The position numbers were made by a program, and so were the translations under genes. From positions 1 through 6,548 of the forward strand of contig JAFGGR010000053.1 in NCBI GenBank assembly GCA_016930475.1: a stretch of 6,548 nucleotides of DNA. The letters are read 5' to 3'. Of this stretch, positions 1 through 5,678 are shown one piece after another (positions within the stretch are counted from its first letter, which is position 1; the number at the start of each line of letters is the position of its first letter). The stretch comes from Clostridiales bacterium (lineage in GTDB: Bacteria > Bacillota > Clostridia > Saccharofermentanales > Saccharofermentanaceae). A model generated the notes under the pieces. That model searched no databases. It was not told where the DNA came from and worked only from the letters and a program-made list of their open reading frames with translations.

Positions 1-273
1 CTCGATGATTCGCCCGTCGTTCATCGCGAGCGCCGCCAACAGCTGAGAATCAAAGGGTGTGATGTGCAGTGTTTTTTTCACCGCCTCGAAAACCAGCGCG
101 AACACCTCGGCCGTGATGTCGCGAAGCGAAGCGCTGTCGGCAAGACGAGCGCGCAGTTTTTGGATATGCGCGATAAAATCGGCTCGTTCATACTCCGTAA
201 AATCGTAGATATGAATATCGCGAAGTGCGCGTCGGAAGGGTCGCAAATTATTATTGAGATATCGTTTGCTCAC
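1..273 (-). CDS. SecA-type preprotein translocase ATPase, N-terminal fragment (runs off the left edge)
   Basis: Reading the minus strand from a GTG at 273-271 gives 91 uninterrupted codons to the edge of the window. The GTG has a CGGAG ribosome site 9 nt upstream. The peptide follows the start of SecA: an N-terminal helix (LRPFRRALRDI, residues 10-20), a segment matching the 'kgkTaeFraRL' stretch (HIQKLRARLAD, 36-46), then TAEVFALVFEAVKKTL and PFDSQLLAALAMNDGRIIE (73-91). In SecA this last part matches 'RhFDVQLiGGmvLheGrIAEM', just before the Walker A motif, which lies outside the window. SecA drives preproteins through the SecYEG channel. The match is loose at places usually conserved (DSQLLAAL for DVQLIGG), so this may be an accessory SecA2 rather than the housekeeping copy. 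It follows the S-component gene by 51 nt on the same strand with no clear terminator between them, so cotranscription is possible. Confidence 0.8.
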   Translation of the reverse strand, partial: MSKRYLNNNLRPFRRALRDIHIYDFTEYERADFIAHIQKLRARLADSASLRDITAEVFALVFEAVKKTLHITPFDSQLLAALAMNDGRIIE

Positions 274-324
274 TGTAAAATACTCCGCAGACCGGGAACC
301 GGGATCGATCTCTTGTGTAGTCGA

Positions 325-939
325 TCAGGTCGAGGGCTGTTGTTTTCCCTTGCCCAATGCGGCGATCAGCGCTTTGGTGATGGCCGTGCCGATGACCAGA
401 CTGACGGCAATTTCAATAAGCGCATTCGCGGTGATCAGCGTCGCAATAATTACCCACACCGAACCGCCAAACATCTCCTGGACGGACTCGTTATTTCCGA
501 ACAGAAGCACCAGAGCTCCTACAAATAGAATCGTGTTCAAAAGAGCCCCGCTTGCGGACGCGACGATATACGGAGCAATTCTTTCCTCCAGTTTCATTAC
601 GGCCTTGAAAATCAGAGCGACCAAAAAACCCATCAGAATACGCGGAATAAAGCAAAGAATGAATGTAAAGAAAGGATTGATCGACATCAATGCGGTCCCG
701 AACGGATCCATGCCAAAGCACTGAATAAAACTTGTCGCTCCGAATACCCCGCCCAGGATCGCTCCTGCCGCCGGTCCCAGAAGAATCGCACCGATCACGA
801 CGGGGATCATCAAAAACGTGATCGAAACGATACCGATCTTCAAATACCCGAGTGGTGTAAATGCCATAACGATAATAATTGCTGTTAAAACAGCCATCTG
901 AACCATTTGTAAAGTCTTTTTGCTTTGATCGATTTGCAT
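325..939 (-). CDS. ECF transporter S component, pantothenate (PanT)-like
   Basis: A 204-residue, very hydrophobic protein with about six membrane segments. ATG at 939-937 is chosen because GGAGG (946-950 on the complement) lies 6 nt upstream and a strong promoter lies just beyond; longer in-frame extensions would run back through that promoter. The N-terminal part (TPLGYLKIGIVSITFLMIPV, residues 28-47, then LGPAAGAILGGVFGATS, 54-70) resembles the ECF S-component superfamily, closest by eye to the group annotated as predicted pantothenate transporters, and CFIPRILMGFLVALIFK (96-112) fits the same group. S components bind a vitamin and are energised by a shared EcfT membrane protein and EcfA/EcfA' ATPases, none of which are encoded here, so this would be a group II (shared-module) S component. 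The substrate cannot be proved from sequence: no coaA/coaX or vitamin gene is adjacent and no vitamin riboswitch fits in the short leader. Family assignment is firm, substrate tentative. Confidence 0.85.
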   Translation of the reverse strand: MQIDQSKKTLQMVQMAVLTAIIIVMAFTPLGYLKIGIVSITFLMIPVVIGAILLGPAAGAILGGVFGATSFIQCFGMDPFGTALMSINPFFTFILCFIPRILMGFLVALIFKAVMKLEERIAPYIVASASGALLNTILFVGALVLLFGNNESVQEMFGGSVWVIIATLITANALIEIAVSLVIGTAITKALIAALGKGKQQPST

Positions 940-978
940 ATTGATCCTCCTTGACCGACATATATAGTGAGTTGAGAC

Positions 979-1007
979 ATTATACTTCGATTTACAAAGA
1001 ATTTCAA
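979..1007 (-). promoter_or_regulatory. Sigma-A promoter of the ECF S-component gene
   Basis: On the minus strand TTGAAA (1007-1002), a 17-nt spacer and a perfect TATAAT (984-979) lie about 40 nt before the start codon. The predicted transcription start is near 972, leaving an untranslated leader of roughly 33 nt, too short for a typical metabolite riboswitch. Confidence 0.8.
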
Positions 1008-1034
1008 ATATTTGTCCGAAAACATTGACATCTC

Positions 1035-1064
1035 TTTGCATTTCGAATGAAACGGCGTTATGAT
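1035..1064 (+). promoter_or_regulatory. Candidate promoter of the P-II-like/antiporter operon
   Basis: TTTGCA (1035-1040), an 18-nt spacer and TATGAT (1059-1064, one mismatch to TATAAT) form a plausible sigma-A promoter starting transcription near 1071. A consensus TTGACA at 1025-1030 lies close by but has only a poor -10 (TGAAAC) at 17 nt. Either choice leaves an untranslated leader of at least 130 nt before the start codon at 1203. Confidence 0.4.
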
Positions 1065-1076
1065 GATTCGCGGACC

Positions 1077-1171
1077 ATTTCCGGAGCATCGACCGGTGCT
1101 CGTGAGGAAGGGCCGCGGATAAACGGAAATCCCAACGAGAGACTTCACGAAAAGAGAAGGGTTCCCGTTGG
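1077..1171 (+). promoter_or_regulatory. Candidate structured 5' leader RNA ahead of the P-II-like/antiporter operon
   Basis: The untranslated stretch before the coding region contains several perfect complementary segments. ATTTCCG (1077-1083) pairs with CGGAAAT (1124-1130). Stacked directly inside it, GAGCA (1084-1088) pairs with TGCTC (1097-1101) and can extend by T-G and C-G pairs to a GACC tetraloop. A second domain pairs CCAACG (1132-1137) with CGTTGG (1166-1171), with CTTC/GAAG (1143-1146/1156-1159) nested inside. A purine-rich, apparently unpaired stretch (1102-1123) joins the 3' side of the first domain. The ribosome site GGGAGG follows at 1191-1196. I do not recognise a known riboswitch class. 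Ion- or c-di-AMP-sensing leaders are known ahead of cation transporters, but I could not match their consensus by eye. The pairings are direct observations; a regulatory role is inference. Confidence 0.4.
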
Positions 1172-1202
1172 AGAGGCAAAGGAGACCTTGGGGAGGAATA
1201 TT

Positions 1203-1550
1203 ATGGATAAGCCCATGCAGTTATTGGTTCTGATATTGAACCAAAAAGAATGCTTAGACGACCTGTTCGATGCTCTTCTGGAAATTGGAGTCAAGGGGGC
1301 GACGATGCTGGAAAGCACAGGCATGGCGCACATTGTAGGAGAGGATACGCGCAGTCTGTTCGGGTCCATCCGCATGCTGGTCGACCCGGATCTGGAGTCC
1401 AATCGAACGATTTTCATGGCGGTCGACGAGCCGTTGGTCGAAAAGGTCCGGACAACGGTCAGCGAGGTGCTCGGAGGACTGAACAAGCCGGACACCGGCG
1501 TACTCTTCGGACTGCCGATCACCTTCTTTGACGGGAAGGTGTCCAAATAA
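1203..1550 (+). CDS. P-II-like (GlnB-fold) small regulatory protein
   Basis: A 115-residue cytosolic protein of P-II size. ATG at 1203 is preceded by GGAGG (1192-1196) with a 6-nt gap, so the longer in-frame extension back to 1047 is rejected. The order of elements fits the ferredoxin-like fold of P-II: strand MQLLVLIL (5-12), helix ECLDDLFDALLEI (16-28), strand GATMLES (32-38), a region in place of the T-loop (39-66), strand RTIFMAV (68-74), helix EPLVEKVRTTVSEVLGGL (76-93), and a C-terminal segment (DTGVLFGLPI, 97-106) at the place where GlnB has its B-loop and 'GKIFV' strand. The classical T-loop with its uridylylated Tyr and the TGxxGDGKI nucleotide motif are not kept, so it is unlikely to be a canonical nitrogen sensor. 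Its stop codon overlaps the antiporter start (TAATG), which suggests equal, coupled production. A role in controlling that antiporter is inference; the ligand is unknown. Confidence 0.75.
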   Translation: MDKPMQLLVLILNQKECLDDLFDALLEIGVKGATMLESTGMAHIVGEDTRSLFGSIRMLVDPDLESNRTIFMAVDEPLVEKVRTTVSEVLGGLNKPDTGVLFGLPITFFDGKVSK

Positions 1551-2863
1551 TGACCAACGCACTCTTGTATTTGGCGATCATGATCGTCATCGGCTTTATC
1601 GGCTCGGCCGTGGCGCACCGGATTCATTTTCCGGCCGTCACCGGATACCTGATCGCCGGTTTGATCCTCGGATTGACCGGACTCATTTCCAAAGATACGC
1701 TGGCACATTTTGATATCCTTGCCGACTTGGCGCTCGGCTTCATAGCGCTTTCGATCGGCAGTGAATTTAAATTGGATTTCTTGAAAAAGGTTGGTGCCGC
1801 ACCGCTGATCATTACAGTTTTCGAGGCATTCGGAGCGGTATTGGTCCTGGATATTCTTTTGATTGCAATCGGTGTTCCGCTTCCGGTCGCTCTTTTGCTC
1901 GGCGCCATCGGATCGGCAACCGCGCCGGCGGCGACCTTGATGGTCGTTCGTCAGTACAAGGCCGACGGACCGGTCACGAGAATGCTTCTTCCGGTCGTCG
2001 CCATGGACGATGCCGTGGCGCTGATCGCGTTTTCCGTCTCGGCCGCGGTCGCGCAAATGATCGCTTCCGATCATGGGGTTTCCCTCGCGCCGATGCTTTT
2101 GCATCCGCTTGTCGAGATCGGAGGTTCATTGATCGTCGGAAGTTTGATCGGTATTCTGGCCGCTCTTTTCCTCCGAAGATTCAAATCCGACGGAGATCGA
2201 CTCGGACTGGCATTTGCGGTGGTGATGGGCGGAGTCGGACTGTCTACGTTGCTCGGGTTATCCTCGCTTCTGGTTTGTATGATGGCCGGAGCGATGTTTG
2301 CGAATCTGAGCAAGCAATCGGTCAAGCTGTTTAAAGTAACGGACGCGGTCACGCCGCCGCTGTTTTTGACCTTTTTTGTCTTGTCCGGCGCGGAATTGGA
2401 TGTTGGTGTGCTGAAGACCATCGGGTTCATCGGCGTCGTCTATATCATCGGTCGCGTCTTCGGCAAGGTGCTCGGCAGTTACTTCGGGGCCCGAATTGCA
2501 CGTGCCGAACTCGTTGTTCGAAACAATCTGGGGTTTATGCTCATTCCTCAAGCCGGTGTTGCGATCGGTCTTTCGCTTCTCGCGCTTCGGATCCTACCGG
2601 AATACGGCGCAACCATTCGCGCCGTCGTCTTGTGTGCGACCTTGGTCTATGAACTGACCGGTCCGTTGATCACGAAACTTGCGCTGATTCGTGCGGGAGA
2701 GATCGAGGATACAAGTATCGGAAAAAAGAAATGCGGGAAAAAAGGTTCGACCTCCAAAGCCGTCGTTTCGACCTCGGAGGCGACGGCTTCGATCATGGCT
2801 TCGGATGCGAAGGATCCCGCCGGAGCTTCCGCGAAGAAAGACTCGGGCGGCAAAGGGGAATAG
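1550..2863 (+). CDS. CPA2-type cation/proton antiporter (monovalent cation:H+ exchange)
   Basis: A 437-residue membrane protein of about 12-13 hydrophobic segments (roughly residues 1-382). It carries landmarks of the cation:proton antiporter-2 family (Na+/H+ or K+/H+ exchangers such as NapA/KefB relatives): the unwound-helix stretch TAPAAT (124-129), the ion-binding Asp pair in AMDDAVALIAF (Asp153-Asp154, as in electrogenic exchangers), PPLFLTFFVLSGAELD (269-284), and a late GFMLIPQAGVAIGL helix (328-341). It would exchange Na+ or K+ for H+ across the cytoplasmic membrane. No RCK/TrkA-N nucleotide-binding domain is attached; instead a hydrophilic Lys/Ser/Ala-rich tail of about 50 residues (388-437) follows. 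The start ATG overlaps the stop of the P-II-like gene by one base and has no strong independent ribosome site, so translation is probably coupled. Ion specificity cannot be read from the sequence. Confidence 0.9.
   Translation: MTNALLYLAIMIVIGFIGSAVAHRIHFPAVTGYLIAGLILGLTGLISKDTLAHFDILADLALGFIALSIGSEFKLDFLKKVGAAPLIITVFEAFGAVLVLDILLIAIGVPLPVALLLGAIGSATAPAATLMVVRQYKADGPVTRMLLPVVAMDDAVALIAFSVSAAVAQMIASDHGVSLAPMLLHPLVEIGGSLIVGSLIGILAALFLRRFKSDGDRLGLAFAVVMGGVGLSTLLGLSSLLVCMMAGAMFANLSKQSVKLFKVTDAVTPPLFLTFFVLSGAELDVGVLKTIGFIGVVYIIGRVFGKVLGSYFGARIARAELVVRNNLGFMLIPQAGVAIGLSLLALRILPEYGATIRAVVLCATLVYELTGPLITKLALIRAGEIEDTSIGKKKCGKKGSTSKAVVSTSEATASIMASDAKDPAGASAKKDSGGKGE
2757..2789 (+). repeat. Perfect 9-bp inverted repeat inside the antiporter tail
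   Basis: AAGCCGTCG (2757-2765) and CGACGGCTT (2781-2789) are perfect complements separated by 15 nt, inside the region coding for the low-complexity C-terminal tail. CCTCC (2751-2755) and GGAGG (2776-2780) offer an alternative pairing, and TTCGACCTC occurs twice close together (2746-2754 and 2767-2775). There is no T-tract and the reading frame continues for about 70 nt, so it is not a standard terminator. Confidence 0.6.
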
Positions 2864-2897
2864 TAAGTAACCGGGGCGAACGAAAACGTCCGGTAAA

Positions 2898-3680
2898 TTA
2901 CGCAGGCTCGGATGGCTCGGTCGCGCCGACGACGAGACCGCGACGAACGCTGACGCCGTCCGCGATCGCCCACGGCAGGTAGAGAAGAAGCCAGATCAGT
3001 ATGATCAGCAGGAACAGGGGAACCAGATATCCCGGATTGCCGCAAAGGATCTCGAACAACTCCAACGGAGTATCCTTCGGAGCCTCGCGTAAGAACAGAT
3101 AATTGCTTCCCAGAAGTTGATTTAGCCCGAAAACAGGCACCGCGAAAATCATCAGGATCCCAAAACATTTCGGCAGATTCTTATAATTCGGACGGAAGCG
3201 GTCGCTTACGACCCAAATCACGGGGATCAGTAACAATAGCGAATGGACCGTGACGGAATGAAAATACTGAAAGCTAAAGAACGGATAGATGCCCCAATCC
3301 GGGGTTGCCAGAGCGGCCAGCGCTCCGGGCAGGCACAGCGCATACCCAAAGTCCTTCAATAACTGCTTTCCGCTGAAAATAGCCGCAAACTCCATCCAAA
3401 TGGAAAGGGAACACAAATGAAGCGGGAGCATTTCAACGATGGTGTAATGCCCGATGATCGCCGCCCAAATCCACCGAGAGATCTCCAGAACGGCGGCGCA
3501 GACGATAAGGATCCGCTGGACTTTCCCGCTCAGCGATAAGCCTCTCTTTTTTAAGAACAAGGCCACAAACACGATAACGGTCAGTACCGTCAGAAGCCAT
3601 GCAATATGCGTCGCGCTGAAATTCGGCGTACCGACACCCTCGGGAAGATCGGATGAATGGGTCCAAAACAGTTCAGGCAT
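2898..3680 (-). CDS. YwaF/TIGR02206-family multi-pass membrane protein (TMEM164-like)
   Basis: A 260-residue protein with about seven hydrophobic segments. ATG at 3680-3678 has GGAGG (3687-3691 on the complement) 6 nt upstream. It fits the TIGR02206/YwaF family: an N-terminal helix after ATHIAWLLTV (23-32), the signature LPLHLCSLSIW (85-95), WGIYPFFSFQYFHS (129-142) followed by His146, GSNYLFL in the C-terminal half, and a C-terminal YLVPLFLLIILIWLLLYLPW helix. YwaF in Bacillus is uncharacterised. The related human TMEM164 is reported to be a Cys-dependent phospholipid acyltransferase; the Cys90/His146 spacing here is similar to its catalytic pair, so an acyl-transfer role is possible but only inferred. 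It lies 15 nt downstream of the PH-domain gene in one operon and converges on the antiporter gene, with 34 nt between their stops. Confidence 0.85.
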   Translation of the reverse strand: MPELFWTHSSDLPEGVGTPNFSATHIAWLLTVLTVIVFVALFLKKRGLSLSGKVQRILIVCAAVLEISRWIWAAIIGHYTIVEMLPLHLCSLSIWMEFAAIFSGKQLLKDFGYALCLPGALAALATPDWGIYPFFSFQYFHSVTVHSLLLLIPVIWVVSDRFRPNYKNLPKCFGILMIFAVPVFGLNQLLGSNYLFLREAPKDTPLELFEILCGNPGYLVPLFLLIILIWLLLYLPWAIADGVSVRRGLVVGATEPSEPA

Positions 3681-3695
3681 AACGCACCTCCCGGA

Positions 3696-4313
3696 TTATT
3701 CCTTTGGCTCATAATTCGTGTTGTATCCCGGATTCGCATCGGGACGCATCGCGTTGGGGTAGGAAATATCGGCTTGGATGTCCAGAGACATCTGCTTGAT
3801 TTTTTTGAAAACGGTGTACGGATCAGAAATGTGAAGCAGTGTGCCGGATTGAATGGATCTTCTTAACCCGGATGAGCGAGCGGAGGAAAAGGGCGTCAGA
3901 CGAACGGAACCGCAATTGCGAAGCTTTTCGATCATACCGACTTGGACACCGGGCGCGCGAACCTCCGAGAATTCTACCAGCTTCACATCGCGACCGATGA
4001 TCCCGGAAGCGATATAGATCCGTTTATCCGTAATGGCATATTCAATGTATTTCCAGTTGATCGCGCGATAAATCGGGCCGAAAACGGCGAACCACACGGG
4101 AGCCAGGTGAAAGAGGAAGAATGGCACCATAAAAGCGGTGGCCATCTCGTTGATCCCGCCCTCGCGCAAAAACACGAAAATGAAGACCGAATCAAACGCG
4201 CCCCAAATCAGGGCAAAAAGGTAAACAAAGGGACTTCCGATGACATAAGTGACCTTGTCCGGACGACCTTCCCAGATGATATGCTCGTCGATATCCAACA
4301 TGGATCGAAGCAT
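3696..4313 (-). CDS. Bacterial PH-domain (bPH_2/YdbS-like) membrane protein
   Basis: A 205-residue protein. I start it at ATG 4313-4311 because AGGAG (4322-4326 on the complement) lies 8 nt upstream; a GTG six codons earlier is in frame but would place that site inside the gene. Residues 10-18 (EHIIWEGRP) match the usual opening of bacterial PH-domain proteins. Two membrane segments follow (about 24-49 and 58-85), and then a PH-like beta domain: YAITDKRIYIASGIIGRDV (92-110), the IEFSEV-like VEFSEV stretch, and the VGMIEKLRNCGSVRLTP segment that resembles the 'i.r..G.G.i.l' strand. The tail is hydrophilic and Pro/Asn-rich. No catalytic residues are expected; such proteins are membrane-bound and mostly of unknown function, some linked to envelope stress. 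It is the first gene of an operon with the YwaF-like gene and has its own promoter upstream. Confidence 0.8.
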   Translation of the reverse strand: MLRSMLDIDEHIIWEGRPDKVTYVIGSPFVYLFALIWGAFDSVFIFVFLREGGINEMATAFMVPFFLFHLAPVWFAVFGPIYRAINWKYIEYAITDKRIYIASGIIGRDVKLVEFSEVRAPGVQVGMIEKLRNCGSVRLTPFSSARSSGLRRSIQSGTLLHISDPYTVFKKIKQMSLDIQADISYPNAMRPDANPGYNTNYEPKE

Positions 4314-4321
4314 GGAACGAA

Positions 4322-4326
4322 CTCCT
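4322..4326 (-). promoter_or_regulatory. Ribosome binding site deciding the start of the PH-domain gene
   Basis: AGGAG on the minus strand lies 8 nt before ATG 4313-4311. A later in-frame ATG at 4301-4299 would be 20 nt away, and the earlier GTG (4331-4329) lies upstream of this site, so 4313 is the best start. Confidence 0.6.
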
Positions 4327-4338
4327 CTCACAGAGAAA

Positions 4339-4380
4339 CATCGGTCAATAATTGAAAATGATTATATCATAAAACCGATG
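4339..4380. repeat. Inverted repeat flanking the PH/YwaF promoter, possible operator
   Basis: CATCGGT (4339-4345) and ACCGATG (4374-4380) are perfect inverted copies with a 28-nt spacer that contains the -10 box and the likely start site. The spacing is wide for a single dimeric operator, but the arms could be two half-sites or stabilise a loop. No matching regulator can be named. Confidence 0.35.
4361..4369 (-). promoter_or_regulatory. Extended -10 promoter of the PH-domain/YwaF operon
   Basis: On the minus strand TGATATAAT gives a perfect TATAAT (4366-4361) with the extended TGn element, and only a weak T-rich -35 region around 4383-4389. The predicted start is near 4354, giving a leader of about 40 nt. 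The -10 sits between the arms of an inverted repeat (4339-4380). Confidence 0.7.
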
Positions 4381-4443
4381 CGAGAAAAGAAATTCGCACG
4401 AGAGTTTGAGCGGAAATAAAATATCTCTGCGGACTCCGAGACG

Positions 4444-5133
4444 TCAGAACCCCAGATAAAACATATACAGTCCGATCAGCAATACGAGGATGCCGAGTAC
4501 GATATTGATGACTTTCGCCGCCACGCCGTATTTTTCGCTCGCGGACAACTTGCGGACCCACCCGATGGACGTTCCGGCAATTACGGCGAGGACCCCGTGT
4601 CCTACCGAATATAAGAGGAGAAGGAGGATCCCCCAAAGGACGCTTCCTTTTCCGGCGACGATCGCCAAAAGCGCGATCAGGACCGGAGTCGAGCAGGGCG
4701 AGGAAAAAACACCGCCCAGGATCCCGGCGATCAATGCGCCGATATAACCGGTCTTCTTGCTTTTCGACAGGAGGTAACTCGAGGGGATCAGGTTGAAGAT
4801 TCCCCAGATCTGAAGCGCCATCAATACCATCAGAACGCCCAGGAGGAGATACCACCAGGAGGCGGATGTGCCGATCAGGCGGCCGGCCAAGGCGGCAATG
4901 ACACCGAGGACGGTAAAGGTCACGGCGGTCCCCGCGGCAAAGGTCAAAGACAATCGAAAAGCTTTTCGAGGGTTCGTTTCACCGACGCCGCCGACATAGC
5001 CGATGACCAGGGGGATGGACGAGAGCGAACAGGGCGTAAACGAGGTCAATACTCCCGCGAGAACGGCCATAAGGGGCGCCAGCCATATGTTTTGTTCGAT
5101 CAACGCAGATAAAGAATCCAAAATGTCGGTCAT
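4444..5133 (-). CDS. ccdA: CcdA-type transmembrane thiol-disulfide electron carrier
   Basis: A 229-residue protein with six predicted membrane helices, the usual CcdA size and the same fold as the central domain of DsbD. Both redox cysteines are present in their Pro-Cys contexts: SFTPCSLSSIP (Cys35) in the first helix and FSSPCSTPV (Cys147) in the fourth. CcdA takes electrons from cytoplasmic thioredoxin and passes them across the membrane to extracytoplasmic thioredoxin-like proteins, for cytochrome c maturation, disulfide repair or related reductions. Its start overlaps the stop of the thioredoxin-like gene by 4 nt (ATGA), so the two are probably translated together. No haem-lyase or cytochrome c gene is visible here, and the operon begins with an ArsR-family gene, so a role in metal(loid) or redox stress is more likely than classical cytochrome maturation. 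The function in this module is inference; the family is firm. Confidence 0.93.
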   Translation of the reverse strand: MTDILDSLSALIEQNIWLAPLMAVLAGVLTSFTPCSLSSIPLVIGYVGGVGETNPRKAFRLSLTFAAGTAVTFTVLGVIAALAGRLIGTSASWWYLLLGVLMVLMALQIWGIFNLIPSSYLLSKSKKTGYIGALIAGILGGVFSSPCSTPVLIALLAIVAGKGSVLWGILLLLLYSVGHGVLAVIAGTSIGWVRKLSASEKYGVAAKVINIVLGILVLLIGLYMFYLGF

Positions 5134-5678
5134 TTTTCCGCCCCCATATCCGAAAGGATGAGATACATCTCTTTTTCGGTCAACATTCCCTGATGAAGGG
5201 TCAACGCATGTTCGCCGGTGTCCCGGTGGTTATAGGTGATAAAATCAAGAGTCACACGCTCACTCGGAACATACGGTGTTCCGTCCGCATTGATGATCAT
5301 TTGGGTCGGGATCAGCTGGATCGGGTATTCTTTTGCTGCGTCGGTATGCTCCCACACGTCAATGTATTTGATGATCGCCTTGCCTTGCATGGCTTCATTG
5401 ACAGAAATCAGAAAAGGCTTCATGATCCTGCAAGGCTCACAGCCCTCCGAGCCAAAATCAAAAATGATCGGCAATCCGTATGAAGTCAGAGTTTGAAGAT
5501 CAACGGAGTCCGTTTCAAGCAAAAAATCGTCGTTAATGATCTCCGCAGTCTGATCCGAACCGGCGACGGAAGTCGCGGTCGGCGATTCGGTATCTGTGTT
5601 CTTCAGAAACCAAATCGCCGCAACGGCGATCACGATCAGTACGGGAACGATAATTTTTATTGCGATATTTTTATTCAT
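5130..5678 (-). CDS. Membrane-anchored extracytoplasmic thioredoxin-like protein (CxxC)
   Basis: A 182-residue protein. ATG 5678-5676 has AAGGAG (5686-5691 on the complement) 7 nt upstream. Residues 5-25 form a single hydrophobic anchor after MNKN, with no lipobox Cys, so it is probably an N-terminally anchored protein facing outward. A Ser/Thr-rich linker (27-45) leads to a thioredoxin domain: strand PIIFDFGSEG, active site CEPC (80-83) followed by RIMKP, strand IIKYIDVWEH (102-111), and the cis-proline loop LIPTQMIINADG (122-133, Pro124). CEPC differs from the WCGPC of true thioredoxin and is common in small thioredoxins paired with CcdA. It would be reduced by the CcdA encoded next and in turn reduce an unknown outside partner. 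The first 8 nt overlap the end of the ArsR gene, and the last 4 nt overlap ccdA. Confidence 0.9.
   Translation of the reverse strand: MNKNIAIKIIVPVLIVIAVAAIWFLKNTDTESPTATSVAGSDQTAEIINDDFLLETDSVDLQTLTSYGLPIIFDFGSEGCEPCRIMKPFLISVNEAMQGKAIIKYIDVWEHTDAAKEYPIQLIPTQMIINADGTPYVPSERVTLDFITYNHRDTGEHALTLHQGMLTEKEMYLILSDMGAEK

Noticed and set aside
274..324. Terminator or promoter between the S-component and SecA-type genes
   Set aside because: No convincing hairpin with T-tract and no -10/-35 pair in these 51 nt; only the ribosome site of the GTG start is visible.
1025..1053. TTGACA (1025-1030) as the -35 of the plus-strand operon
   Set aside because: The -35 is perfect but the -10 at 17 nt is TGAAAC; TATGAT at 1059-1064 pairs better with TTTGCA at 1035-1040. 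Mentioned as an alternative only.
937..1179. N-terminal extension of the ECF S-component frame by about 80 codons
   Set aside because: It would run through a near-perfect sigma-A promoter and a GGAGG site 6 nt before ATG 939; the extra residues resemble no S component.
1047..1202. N-terminal extension of the P-II-like frame back to ATG 1047
   Set aside because: No ribosome site, no family similarity, and a good GGAGG stands 6 nt before ATG 1203. The region is better explained as leader RNA.
1145..2104. Long minus-strand open frame opposite the P-II-like and antiporter genes
   Set aside because: Charged, low-complexity translation without domain resemblance; shadow of well-supported plus-strand genes.
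2870..2894. Bidirectional terminator between the convergent antiporter and YwaF-like genes (ACCGG/CCGGT)
   Set aside because: Only 5 bp with a 15-nt loop and no T-tract on the plus strand; too weak to call.
4405..4450. Terminator after ccdA
   Set aside because: TCTG/CAGA around the stop with an AT-rich stretch after it gives only a 4-bp stem; not convincing.
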